Assembly: GCA_024643555.1 (NCBI GenBank)
Contig: JAHEMQ010000118.1
Location: forward strand, 1 to 33,292
Source: Crocinitomicaceae bacterium
Lineage (GTDB): Bacteria > Bacteroidota > Bacteroidia > Flavobacteriales_D > Crocinitomicaceae
DNA: 33,292 bases
Direction of reading: 5' to 3'
Shown here: positions 1 through 7,896 of the stretch, piece by piece
How the letters are laid out: every line of letters starts with the position of its first letter
Numbering within the stretch: the stretch's first letter is position 1
Position numbers and translations under genes: made by a program
The notes under the pieces: generated by a model
Database searches by the model: none
What the model was told of the DNA's origin: nothing
What the model saw: only the letters and a program-made list of their open reading frames with translations

Positions 1-437
1 GCATCAACAAAGAGTACAAAAACTATGTTGGATCCGGAGAAAACGGAGGAAAACCAATGTACGGATGGTCCATGGATGACATTGCAACGAAGGTTGGTTC
101 GAAAGACCAATTGAAAGAAGCATTGGCCATGATTAATGTCGTTCCGAATCCATATTATGCATTCTCGGAATACGAAAGAACGCGCATTGAAACGAAAGTG
201 AAAATCACGAACCTTCCAGAGCGTTGTACGGTTAATATTTACACAGTTAGTGGTAAATTGGTGAGAACATTTAAGAAAGATAGTCCTGTAACATCATTGG
301 ATTGGGATTTAACCAACTCGAAAGCAATTCCTGTTGCTGGTGGAGTATACCTGATTCATGTAAACGTACCTGGAGTTGGTGAAAGAGTCATCAAATTCTT
401 CGGAGGTATGAGACAAGTAGATTTACAAGGAATTTAA
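1..437 (+). CDS. C-terminal end of a large secreted or surface protein (5' end outside window)
   Basis: The reading frame is open from base 3 and runs to TAA at 435-437, so only the last ~144 residues are present. From about the middle, the sequence VVPNPYYAFSEY begins a beta-rich domain with VNIYTVSGKLVRTF and a later GGVYLIHV segment. That is the pattern of the FlgD-Ig/T9SS type A C-terminal domain, which directs proteins through the type IX secretion system. It ends in VDLQGI rather than the usual short basic tail after the last strand, so it is an atypical sorting domain, or only structurally similar. A PorV-like gene follows after 20 bases, and the two are probably co-transcribed. The upstream catalytic or structural part cannot be seen, so its function is unknown. 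Confidence 0.7.
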   Translation, partial: INKEYKNYVGSGENGGKPMYGWSMDDIATKVGSKDQLKEALAMINVVPNPYYAFSEYERTRIETKVKITNLPERCTVNIYTVSGKLVRTFKKDSPVTSLDWDLTNSKAIPVAGGVYLIHVNVPGVGERVIKFFGGMRQVDLQGI

Positions 438-457
438 TAAGCATTGATTAGAACGAG

Positions 458-1513
458 ATGAAAATGGATGTAAGAAAAATAGTGATGGGAATTTGTTTAG
501 GCAGTTCCTTTCTCCTGAATGCCGGAAATGAGGATCGTGTTGGTTCTGCTGGTGCATCACACTTATTGGTGAATCCTTGGTCGAGAAGTGCAGGTATGGC
601 CGATGCAGGTTATGCAAACACGAACGGATTGGAAGCAACATTTACGAATATTGCGGGATTGGCATTTACTGAAAAAACGCAAGTAAAGTTCAATTATTCA
701 AATTGGATGGGTAGTGCTGCGATTGGGTTTAATTCTGCTGGAATTGCACAACGAATCTCTGATTCGGAAGTGTTTTCCATTAGTGTTCAGTCAATGAATT
801 TTGGTGATATTCCAATCACTACGGTAGCAAATCCGGAAGGAAATATTGGATATTTCTCACCGAGAGCAAATATCTTTAACATTGGTTACGCAAAGGAATT
901 CTCTTCTAGCATTTATGGAGGGATTAACTTCAAAGTAGTTTCTGAAAGTATTTCAAATTTAAAATCAAACGGAATTGCGATTGATGCGGGAATTCGATAC
1001 ATCTCTGGTGACCAAGATCAGATTAAATTTGGAATCACGTTGAAAAACATTGGTCCGGTGATGCGATTTAAGGGTGATGGTTTAGCACAACAAGCTACTT
1101 ATGTTTCATCTGGATTTATTTCTTCATTGGAGGAACGCTCGGCGACGTATGAATTACCTTCTTTATTAGGAATTGGTGGATCTTACGATTTCATTTTCAA
1201 TGAAAGCAATAAATTAGTTGTTGCAGCAGCGTTTACAGCGAATTCATTCATGAAAGATCAGTTCAGATTGGGATTGGATTATGGAATGTCAACTGAAAAT
1301 ATGGCCTTTAATTTGAGAGCTGGGTATTGCTACGAGGCAGGTATTTTCAATGCTGACAATCGTTCGAATGCCTTGATTGGTCCAACTGCAGGATTCTCAA
1401 TTGATGCCTTGGTTGGAAAAAATAAAAGCGCAATCGGATTCGAATACACTACACGTTTTGCGGGTGTTTTCGGAATCATTCATACAGTAGGAGCTACGAT
1501 TAGTTTAAAATAA
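458..1513 (+). CDS. PorV/PorQ-family outer-membrane beta-barrel protein
   Basis: This 351-residue protein has an N-terminal hydrophobic signal (MKMDVRKIVMGICLGSSFLL) and then the family hallmark: NPWSRSAGMADAGYA followed by an NIAGLA segment. Alternating hydrophobic strands follow to the end (SISLK). PorV and PorQ proteins are FadL-like barrels; PorV shuttles T9SS cargo from the translocon to the attachment complex and PorQ works in the same system. Which member this is cannot be settled by eye, and Bacteroidota carry several paralogues. The preceding gene ends in a T9SS-like domain, which fits a secreted protein paired with its own PorV-like partner. No cysteine lipobox is seen. Confidence 0.8.
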   Translation: MKMDVRKIVMGICLGSSFLLNAGNEDRVGSAGASHLLVNPWSRSAGMADAGYANTNGLEATFTNIAGLAFTEKTQVKFNYSNWMGSAAIGFNSAGIAQRISDSEVFSISVQSMNFGDIPITTVANPEGNIGYFSPRANIFNIGYAKEFSSSIYGGINFKVVSESISNLKSNGIAIDAGIRYISGDQDQIKFGITLKNIGPVMRFKGDGLAQQATYVSSGFISSLEERSATYELPSLLGIGGSYDFIFNESNKLVVAAAFTANSFMKDQFRLGLDYGMSTENMAFNLRAGYCYEAGIFNADNRSNALIGPTAGFSIDALVGKNKSAIGFEYTTRFAGVFGIIHTVGATISLK

Positions 1514-1519
1514 TTTACT

Positions 1520-1527
1520 TATTTTTG
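1520..1527 (+). promoter_or_regulatory. Candidate -7 promoter box for greA
   Basis: TATTTTTG matches the Bacteroidota -7 consensus TAnnTTTG. It lies just after the PorV-like stop codon and 54 bases before the greA ATG. Transcription would begin at about 1531-1533, immediately upstream of the hairpin at 1536-1560. I see no convincing -33 TTG at the usual spacing, so this rests on the -7 box and position alone. Confidence 0.45.
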
Positions 1528-1535
1528 TAAAGGTT

Positions 1536-1560
1536 CAAGAGAGTCCAATGGGCTCTCTTG
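1536..1560 (+). promoter_or_regulatory. Hairpin at the predicted 5' end of the greA transcript
   Basis: Bases 1536-1546 pair with 1550-1560 to give an 11-bp stem (10 Watson-Crick pairs and one T-G wobble) with a 3-base AAT loop. It follows a -7 box by 8 bases and ends 21 bases before the greA ATG. No run of Ts follows directly (the next bases are TTGCGTTTAA), so it is a poor intrinsic terminator for the PorV-like gene. It reads better as a 5' leader structure that stabilises or regulates greA mRNA. A weak terminator remains possible. Confidence 0.55.
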
Positions 1561-1581
1561 TTGCGTTTAATATTTTATGAT

Positions 1582-2055
1582 ATGTCACAATTAAATTACT
1601 ATACTCCAGAAGGATTACAAAAATTGAAAGATGAGTTGTATCATCTAAAAACGGTTCAACGCCCTTCTATTTCAGAGCAAATAGCAGAAGCACGCGACAA
1701 AGGTGATTTGTCTGAAAACGCGGAATATGACGCTGCGAAAGAAGCTCAAGGTATTTTGGAAATGAAAATATCCAAGCTCGAAACCATCATTTCAAATGCG
1801 AGATTGATTGATGATTCTCAAATGGATAATAGCAAGGTTTTCATCCTGTCAAAGGTGTTAATTAAAAACCAAACCAATGGAATGGAAATTGAGTACACGT
1901 TGGTTGCAGAAAATGAGGCGGATATTAAGCAACGCAAAATATCGATTGAATCACCTATTGGAAAAGGATTGCTCGGAAAAAAAGTTGGTGAAATTGCCGA
2001 AATTCAAACGCCTGGTGGAGTTATGAATTTTGAAATTATTTCGATCTCTAGGTAA
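1582..2055 (+). CDS. greA: Transcription elongation factor GreA
   Basis: GreA binds the secondary channel of RNA polymerase and stimulates cleavage of backtracked RNA, rescuing stalled elongation complexes. The protein is 157 residues from ATG 1582 (MSQLNYYTPEGLQKL), the usual GreA length. A longer frame begins at TTG 1558, but it lies in the leader hairpin and adds residues not typical of the family. The N-terminal coiled coil carries the tip motif GDLSENAEYDAAKEAQ, with the acidic residues that coordinate catalytic Mg. The C-terminal FKBP-like domain includes ESPIGKGLLGKKVGE and ends in FEIISISR. Its TAA overlaps the next ATG (TAATG), implying coupled translation with the HIT gene. Confidence 0.95.
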   Translation: MSQLNYYTPEGLQKLKDELYHLKTVQRPSISEQIAEARDKGDLSENAEYDAAKEAQGILEMKISKLETIISNARLIDDSQMDNSKVFILSKVLIKNQTNGMEIEYTLVAENEADIKQRKISIESPIGKGLLGKKVGEIAEIQTPGGVMNFEIISISR

Positions 2056-2441
2056 TGGCATCCATCTTTTCAAGAATCGTTAATGGTGAAATCCCCTGTT
2101 ATAAAATTGCAGAGGATGATCGATTTTTAGCCTTTCTTGATGTCAATCCTTTGGTTCCTGGTCATACACTTGTCGTACCGAAGCTTGAGCAAGATTACAT
2201 CTTTGACATCGAAGATGAAGAATTTATGGCATTTCAACTTTTTGCGAAAAATGTAGCCAAGTTGCTAAAATCTAAAATTGAATGCAAGCGAATCGGTGTC
2301 GCAGTGATTGGATTAGAGGTCCCTCATGCGCATATTCACTTAATTCCAATAAATACCATTGATGACATCAATTTTAGCCGTGAGAAGCTTAAATTGTCTC
2401 CTGAGAAGCTACGTGAACTAGCAGATAAAATTGCAATTTGA
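2055..2441 (+). CDS. HIT-family nucleotide hydrolase/transferase
   Basis: This 128-residue protein is a complete histidine-triad (HIT) protein of the Hint/PKCI branch. The N-terminus SIFSRIVNGEIPCYKI and the block FLDVNPLVPGHTLVVPK are characteristic, and the active-site triad is PHAHIHLIP near residues 95-103. Such proteins hydrolyse nucleoside phosphoramidates or related nucleotide conjugates in the cytoplasm. The gene starts one base into the greA stop codon (TAATG), so it is probably translationally coupled to greA, an arrangement I recall as common in Bacteroidota. Substrate is unknown. Confidence 0.92.
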   Translation: MASIFSRIVNGEIPCYKIAEDDRFLAFLDVNPLVPGHTLVVPKLEQDYIFDIEDEEFMAFQLFAKNVAKLLKSKIECKRIGVAVIGLEVPHAHIHLIPINTIDDINFSREKLKLSPEKLRELADKIAI

Positions 2442-2442
2442 C

Positions 2443-3426
2443 ATGATGTTACGAACGATTGTTCTGAGTATTATTCTTATTACTGCATTGTCACATTCAA
2501 CTGCACAGCAAATGCGCGTATTGTTTGTCGGCAATAGTTACACCCATTACAATAACATGCCGAAGATGTTTCACGACATTGCTGAATCGAAAAACATCAA
2601 GATGGATGTACATATGAGTGCTAAGTCTAGTCATACTTTTCACATGCACAGCGAACGAATGGACTTGTATCAGGACATTAAAAGTCAGAAATGGGATTAT
2701 GTTGTGCTACAAGGATTCAGTAGAGAATTAGCGACCAGTTATGCCACGATTGATACGGCTGTCGTGCCTTATGTTCAGCGTATCGTAGATTCTATTTATT
2801 CAAACAATCCGTGTACGAATATCCTATTGTATGAAACATGGGGATATGAAAAAGGTTTCCCAGAGGACTCGGTAAATATGAATTACCAAATCATGAGTGA
2901 CCATATTCACCAGGGGTATTTATACTTATCCCAAAAATTTGATTTCCCCATCGTGCCCGTTGGAAAAGTATGGGAAACTGTGAAGGAAAATAATCCGAGT
3001 ATTAATTTATACAATGAAGACCTTCAACATCCATCGAAATACGGTTCCTATTTAGCTGCATGTAGTTTTTACGCGGCAATCTTTAAAATGAGCCCTCTAT
3101 CGGCTTATTCAGATGGACTCAATATTGAGCAAGCGAAATACATTCAAAATACGTCATTTACAGTTGTAGATCTTAATTTAAATCGTTACCTGTTAAGTCG
3201 AAATGTAATTTCTGTCAAGTCAACGAGTAAGGATGCAAAATACCAAGCAGAATGTTCTGCAAATTATCCGAAGGCAAAAAGTATTGTTTGGAATTTTGGG
3301 GATGGAAAAACGGCAAATACGTTTCAAACGAAACATGTGTACACGAAACCAGGAACATACATCATTACCATTACCATCCAAGATAGTTGTGGCGAACGAA
3401 TCATTAAGAAAAAAGTTGTTTTTTAG
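2443..3426 (+). CDS. Secreted SGNH/GDSL-type hydrolase with C-terminal PKD domain
   Basis: Starting at ATG 2443, one base after the HIT stop, the product is 327 residues. A signal peptide (about 1-21, ending STAQQ) is followed by VLFVGNSYTHYNNMP, where GNS at residues 30-32 is the block I nucleophile region of SGNH hydrolases. VVLQGFSRE and a late QHPSKYGSYLAA segment (His as the probable catalytic base) complete the fold. Residues ~265-327 form a PKD-like domain with WNFGDGKTA and YTKPGTYIITI. It is likely an exported esterase acting on carbohydrate or lipid esters; the substrate cannot be told. Its last codon overlaps the stop of the convergent gene by four bases. Confidence 0.82.
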   Translation: MMLRTIVLSIILITALSHSTAQQMRVLFVGNSYTHYNNMPKMFHDIAESKNIKMDVHMSAKSSHTFHMHSERMDLYQDIKSQKWDYVVLQGFSRELATSYATIDTAVVPYVQRIVDSIYSNNPCTNILLYETWGYEKGFPEDSVNMNYQIMSDHIHQGYLYLSQKFDFPIVPVGKVWETVKENNPSINLYNEDLQHPSKYGSYLAACSFYAAIFKMSPLSAYSDGLNIEQAKYIQNTSFTVVDLNLNRYLLSRNVISVKSTSKDAKYQAECSANYPKAKSIVWNFGDGKTANTFQTKHVYTKPGTYIITITIQDSCGERIIKKKVVF

Positions 3427-4538
3427 TTGATTCCCAGAAGCTGATTGGTGAACTTCTTTATCGGGATCAAGATAAACCCGAGAATGGCACGGATTTGATC
3501 TAAGAAAAAAACGAAAATCACAAAAAACAATACGAATCCAAGGGTATAAGGAACAATTTGATGCGCATTTAATCGTTCGTGAAAATAATGTGTTAGTCCT
3601 CGCCCTGTAATACTTCCGTACAAAATAATCATGTGGAGGATATAAATGCTCAAAGTGTTTTGACCAATTTTTAAAAATAAGTTTGGTTTTTTAATGTGGA
3701 GCACATAGGTTTCAAGTGCCAAAAGGATTGACAGCACCATAAAAACCATTCCTAGTTTTTCAAACAACCAATCCATACGATACAAATTTACTTGTTCAAA
3801 AATGGAGCATTCACCAAACAATAACAAACATTTTTTACTCAAGGTATAGAGCACAAAGCCAATGAAGAATCCACTTAAAATGAAGATAGGAGATTTTACT
3901 TTTTCTTTGAATTGAAATAAAATCACACCAATCATAGCCCCAAACATCGTATATCCCATGTGTGGAGTGATTGGGAAAAGAGAGTGTTTTCCATGAAAAA
4001 TGTTTTGAAGGAACATGGGTGCTTTTGCTGGCCAAAACTGCCCTTCAGGAAGCAATCCAAAGTACAAGTAGCTAATGAATAGTAAAACACCTGCAGTTGC
4101 GTAATACATCCACAATGGAATGACTTTAATCCATCTTGATATGCCATACAAACTAATGATGGTGAAAATCCCAACTCCAATGCATTGTAGGACGTGAAAC
4201 GCATAATACTGGAGTAAATACCCCCAAAATAACAATTCAATCACGCGCTTTAATCCTTTACGGACACGCATATTATTCCAAAAAGTAGTTTTGTCATTGC
4301 CGAGCAGCAAATAGGTAAAAACGATACCCGTAACAGTTAAAAAGACTGGCGACGTAAATCCACGGATAAATTTCCAGTAGTAGTAGATTTGGTTCGACTC
4401 ATCCCTTAAGTCCAACGCCAATGAATCATGAACGAAATGTCCTTCCAACATCAAAAGAATTGCGATCGAACGTGCGATGTCAATAAAATATAAGCGTTGA
4501 TTTGCTTGATTATTGGCTGGAATTGTAGCTTGATTCAT
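3423..4538 (-). CDS. DUF1624/HGSNAT-like multipass membrane acyltransferase (copy 2)
   Basis: This 371-residue polytopic membrane protein has about ten hydrophobic segments. It opens with RLYFIDIARSIAILLMLEGHF, where the D-x-A-R-S core and H match the first block of the heparan-alpha-glucosaminide N-acetyltransferase (DUF1624) family. FIRGFTSPVFLTVTGI, FHVLQCIGVGIF and GQNTLSIYILHMI are other family-like blocks. Known relatives move acetyl groups across a membrane to sugars. It is a tandem paralogue of the adjacent upstream gene and overlaps it by four bases (ATGA). An Acyltransferase_3 assignment is a less likely alternative. The acceptor is unknown, but the position downstream of two T9SS-like genes suggests modification of a surface glycan. 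Confidence 0.75.
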   Translation of the reverse strand: MNQATIPANNQANQRLYFIDIARSIAILLMLEGHFVHDSLALDLRDESNQIYYYWKFIRGFTSPVFLTVTGIVFTYLLLGNDKTTFWNNMRVRKGLKRVIELLFWGYLLQYYAFHVLQCIGVGIFTIISLYGISRWIKVIPLWMYYATAGVLLFISYLYFGLLPEGQFWPAKAPMFLQNIFHGKHSLFPITPHMGYTMFGAMIGVILFQFKEKVKSPIFILSGFFIGFVLYTLSKKCLLLFGECSIFEQVNLYRMDWLFEKLGMVFMVLSILLALETYVLHIKKPNLFLKIGQNTLSIYILHMIILYGSITGRGLTHYFHERLNAHQIVPYTLGFVLFFVIFVFFLDQIRAILGFILIPIKKFTNQLLGIN

Positions 4539-5680
4539 AGTTCAGATTTCATGCGCAAGTTACGAAAGAATGATTTAATAGAAGGCAAATACTTAACGAG
4601 ATAAGCGAAAAACACAAGAAATAGAAGCGCTCCTAAAAAGGAAAAGTATCCGGAAAGTTTGGCTTGAATTAAGTCACGTAGGCTATAACCTACTAAAGCA
4701 CCATAAAGTAAGATGGCATGTGCGACATATACAAAAAAGGTGTTTTGTCCCATTCCAAGAAAAACTGGATTTTTTGAAATTTTCCATTCACTCATCGGAA
4801 TAAACACCGTAAATAAAAGGAATACAAATCCTAAACGATCAAAGTACCATAGATTTTGAGGATGTTTTGAAAGTTGATACTGTGGCGTGAGCCATGAAAG
4901 GAAAGTAAAAAGCCAACCAATCATAAACGCACCTATGGAAATGAAAAGGGTATATTTTATAAGTCGTTTTTTGTTCTCATGTAACCTTAAAAAGGCAATA
5001 AGTGAACCGAAAAAGGCACCGAAAAACACGTAACCCATCCATGGAAAAATCGAGAATTCCGTTTCAGGTCCTTGAATCATGTTTTGAATAAATGCAGGAA
5101 AATTGGCTGGTAGAAATCCTTCTGTCGAGCGAACGAAAAAGGTTCCAACGAAAAAGCATAATCCAACGCTCACATACATCCAATGAAAGGGAATTCGCAA
5201 TTGAAGAGCGAAATACGTGAGTAAGATTAAACTCAAAATCCCAAGTCCAATGCACTGAAGAACGTGGAACGTGAAAAAATGAGGATTGAAATTCCCCTGA
5301 AAATAGTACAGGATATATTTAAAGTTGATCTGAAGGGCATAACCAATTAACACCAAAAGAAGTCCACGATTCACTCCTTTCCTCACGCGTTTTAATTCCC
5401 AAAAACGAAGGTATTGATTGTTTTTTAATTGCAGGTGCAAAAGGTAACTAAAAACAGTTCCTGAAATCGTGAAAAACAAGGGAGCGGTCAGTCCGCGCAT
5501 AAATCCCCACGCATTAAATAGCAAATTACTCGAATGTCCATTTTTGAATATTTCTGACATGTAATAGTCGTATTCCACATAACTCATGGAAATAAAATGA
5601 CCTTGTAACATCATACAGATGGCAATACTTCTACCAAAATCAATAAATTGAACACGAGGTTGACTTACTTTTTGTTCCAC
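4535..5680 (-). CDS. DUF1624/HGSNAT-like multipass membrane acyltransferase (copy 1)
   Basis: This 381-residue protein is the paralogue of the following gene: VQFIDFGRSIAICMMLQGHFIS, FMRGLTAPLFFTISGTVFSYLL, RVRKGVNRGLLL, FHVLQCIGLGILSLI, PWMGYVFFGAFFGSLI and GQNTFFVYVAHAILLYG align block by block with it. The start is GTG at 5680, overlapping the stop of the PorE-like gene by one base (TAGTG on the coding strand), and its stop overlaps the next ATG. This implies a translationally coupled string. About ten transmembrane helices are expected in the inner membrane. The likely activity is transmembrane transfer of an acetyl or other acyl group; the substrate is not deducible from sequence. Confidence 0.75.
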   Translation of the reverse strand: MEQKVSQPRVQFIDFGRSIAICMMLQGHFISMSYVEYDYYMSEIFKNGHSSNLLFNAWGFMRGLTAPLFFTISGTVFSYLLHLQLKNNQYLRFWELKRVRKGVNRGLLLVLIGYALQINFKYILYYFQGNFNPHFFTFHVLQCIGLGILSLILLTYFALQLRIPFHWMYVSVGLCFFVGTFFVRSTEGFLPANFPAFIQNMIQGPETEFSIFPWMGYVFFGAFFGSLIAFLRLHENKKRLIKYTLFISIGAFMIGWLFTFLSWLTPQYQLSKHPQNLWYFDRLGFVFLLFTVFIPMSEWKISKNPVFLGMGQNTFFVYVAHAILLYGALVGYSLRDLIQAKLSGYFSFLGALLFLVFFAYLVKYLPSIKSFFRNLRMKSEL

Positions 5681-7896
5681 TAGTTGTTGATATTGATACG
5701 AATAAATTGTTCTTCCTTGGTTAGTATGTTCACCACTTTAATGGTTTGCACCACGGGCTGATTCATTTTTTTAAGATCAACCGTTACGTTTAATTTTTCC
5801 ATGGCCTTCACTTGTACGTAGGAAGGAAGGTTCATTAACGCTGAATTTCCTTTTTCGATACTCAGCTCAAGAAGTCCTGCCGTTTTGTTTTCCACTTGAA
5901 AGCTAAGCTTCTTAGGTGTTTCTTGTGTTTTTATTTCAAAGCTTGTTTCACTTAGCTCGAAACTCTTGGCGCTGCTGCGTAATTCGATGATTTCAATGCG
6001 ACGTTCTTGGGATGCCGCTTTTGAATAAACTGAATTTTTCTGATCATAATAATCGTCGCTTGTTTCCTTGTTGGCCTTTAATTCTCCCATGGGAACTTCT
6101 ATGAATTCCAATACAGGATTTTCGCCAAGCATATACGCACCAAAGCGACCTTGTTGTACCTCTTCGAAATAATTTTTTAAAGACTGAATACGTCGTTTTG
6201 TTAAGTGCGTATTGTAATCTGTTTTAGCCAATGGACTAGCAAATCCTTGCACCATGAGTTGTACTCGGTTTCCTTTTTGTAGTTCGAACCAGACTTGATT
6301 GGTGAATTTTTCCAACTCATTCTTTCCTTTTTGAACTTCCTCTTTAAAAAAGGAATCGAGAGCGTCAACCGCTTGTTTCGATTGAATGGAATCGCGTTGT
6401 AAGCCAACTTTGGTTTTGTAGCTGTCGAATTGTTCAGCATATTTTTGAAAAGATTCCAAGTAATTTAAATTGGTAAAATCGGAAGTTGTATTGGCGTCCG
6501 GTTGGTCGTTTTCAAAGTATAAGCGTATCGGTAGTTTGACCACTTCATATGGCAAAATATGGTTGATCTGATCCTCACTTTTTTTGGGTTTTCTTCTCGG
6601 GATTTCAGCCATGTAAATATCACTGCAGCAAGTCGGATTCTTCGCATACAGACTTCCTAGTCGATTCGACGACACAAAAGTTGAGTCACCATATTGAAAA
6701 TAATATTGATCGGCAGCTGGACTATTTATGGGTAAACCCACATTGATTGGCGCTCCAAATTTGCCATTTCGATATTCTGAATAAAAGACATCTTGTCCGC
6801 CAAAGCCTTGGTGCCAACTCGATGAAAAATAAAGTCGATTTTCAATGGTGTCGTACCACGGACAAATGTCATTCTCTATCGAGTTTATATTCGAAACATT
6901 CTCGACTCGTGTTGCTTGACCTTGATTGTCTAAAACCGCATACCAAATGTCCATTTCACCTTTTGTGCCAGTCCTATTGGAAGAAAAAAACAACACATTT
7001 TCATTTCCTAATTTGCTAAAATGTGGCATACTCGAATTAAATCCTGATAGATTCACCATTTGATTTAAGGAGTCTAACATTTTCCATTGACCAAGCGAAT
7101 CGCGTTTACCAAAGACAATTCCACAAGTATAACGATAACCTTGATCGCTACAAACACTATAATAGAAATCGAATTCATTCAAGAAACTCGCATTTGCAAT
7201 GCTTTTGCCTTTCGGAATTAATGCTTGCAGTTTTCTTGCTTTTTGTTGGTTGGAAGGAAAAGGAATTTCGTATAAAGCTGTATGGTAACTCGGGGAATAG
7301 ACTTCCTGAAGTTCTTCATTGATAGAATCTGCTTTCAGGGAGGAGAAATACAATGCTCCATCGCGAATGGTGTGCCCAAATTCGGCATCAAAGGAATTGA
7401 CATCCTCTCCTAAAGCCTGTATTTGAATGCCAATATCAGGTCCGATTTTCATTTGTTTCAAGGCCCAATTGGTTGACTCAACTTCTTGTGCTGCTTTTTT
7501 ATAGGGATAATTTTGCATGTCCTCTGAATAAATTTTCTTAGCTGTTTTGAAATGATCTAAAGCTTCTTTGTATTTCCCATTTTGTTTTTCCATGAGAGCG
7601 AAATTAAGAATGGCCTCCGGGTATCGTTCCGCATCGTCGTCCTTCATGTAAACCAATGAATAGAATCTTTCTGCTTCCTTGTAATCCTTGTAAATACGAT
7701 TGGTTTCGGCTATTTTCCAGATTAAATCTAAATTTTCTGGATCCATCACCAAGGCTTGATTGTAATAATCCAAGGCGTAATAATAATCACCTTTATTATA
7801 TTGTTGATCTGCAAATGCCAACACATCTTTTAATTTGGCTTGACTGAAGGACAGATAGGGAAGAAGTAGAAAACCAATTAGATAAAATCTGGACAT
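5680..7896 (-). CDS. PorE-like TPR / PD40 propeller / OmpA-like outer-membrane protein
   Basis: This 738-residue protein has a signal peptide (1-18, ending LSFSQ). Next come TPR repeats (~20-150; GDYYYALDYYNQALVMDPEN), then WD40-like PD40 repeats (~170-430) with FFSSNRTGTKGEMDIWY and YFSSSWHQGFGGQDVFYSEY, then TCCSDIYMAEI. An OmpA-like segment follows at about 545-635 (VQGFASPLAKTDYNTHLTKRR). The domain order matches PorE, which links the type IX machinery to peptidoglycan. Two oddities: the OmpA segment has GFAS where the usual GHTD carries the peptidoglycan-binding Asp, though the later Arg pair is kept; and ~100 residues of all-beta sequence follow the OmpA domain. It overlaps the PorP/SprF-like gene by 19 bases, so the two products probably act as a pair. 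Confidence 0.85.
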   Translation of the reverse strand: MSRFYLIGFLLLPYLSFSQAKLKDVLAFADQQYNKGDYYYALDYYNQALVMDPENLDLIWKIAETNRIYKDYKEAERFYSLVYMKDDDAERYPEAILNFALMEKQNGKYKEALDHFKTAKKIYSEDMQNYPYKKAAQEVESTNWALKQMKIGPDIGIQIQALGEDVNSFDAEFGHTIRDGALYFSSLKADSINEELQEVYSPSYHTALYEIPFPSNQQKARKLQALIPKGKSIANASFLNEFDFYYSVCSDQGYRYTCGIVFGKRDSLGQWKMLDSLNQMVNLSGFNSSMPHFSKLGNENVLFFSSNRTGTKGEMDIWYAVLDNQGQATRVENVSNINSIENDICPWYDTIENRLYFSSSWHQGFGGQDVFYSEYRNGKFGAPINVGLPINSPAADQYYFQYGDSTFVSSNRLGSLYAKNPTCCSDIYMAEIPRRKPKKSEDQINHILPYEVVKLPIRLYFENDQPDANTTSDFTNLNYLESFQKYAEQFDSYKTKVGLQRDSIQSKQAVDALDSFFKEEVQKGKNELEKFTNQVWFELQKGNRVQLMVQGFASPLAKTDYNTHLTKRRIQSLKNYFEEVQQGRFGAYMLGENPVLEFIEVPMGELKANKETSDDYYDQKNSVYSKAASQERRIEIIELRSSAKSFELSETSFEIKTQETPKKLSFQVENKTAGLLELSIEKGNSALMNLPSYVQVKAMEKLNVTVDLKKMNQPVVQTIKVVNILTKEEQFIRININN

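Noticed and set aside
1558-1581. Possible TTG start extending GreA by eight residues
   Set aside because: It begins inside the leader hairpin, and the ATG at 1582 gives the normal family length and N-terminus.
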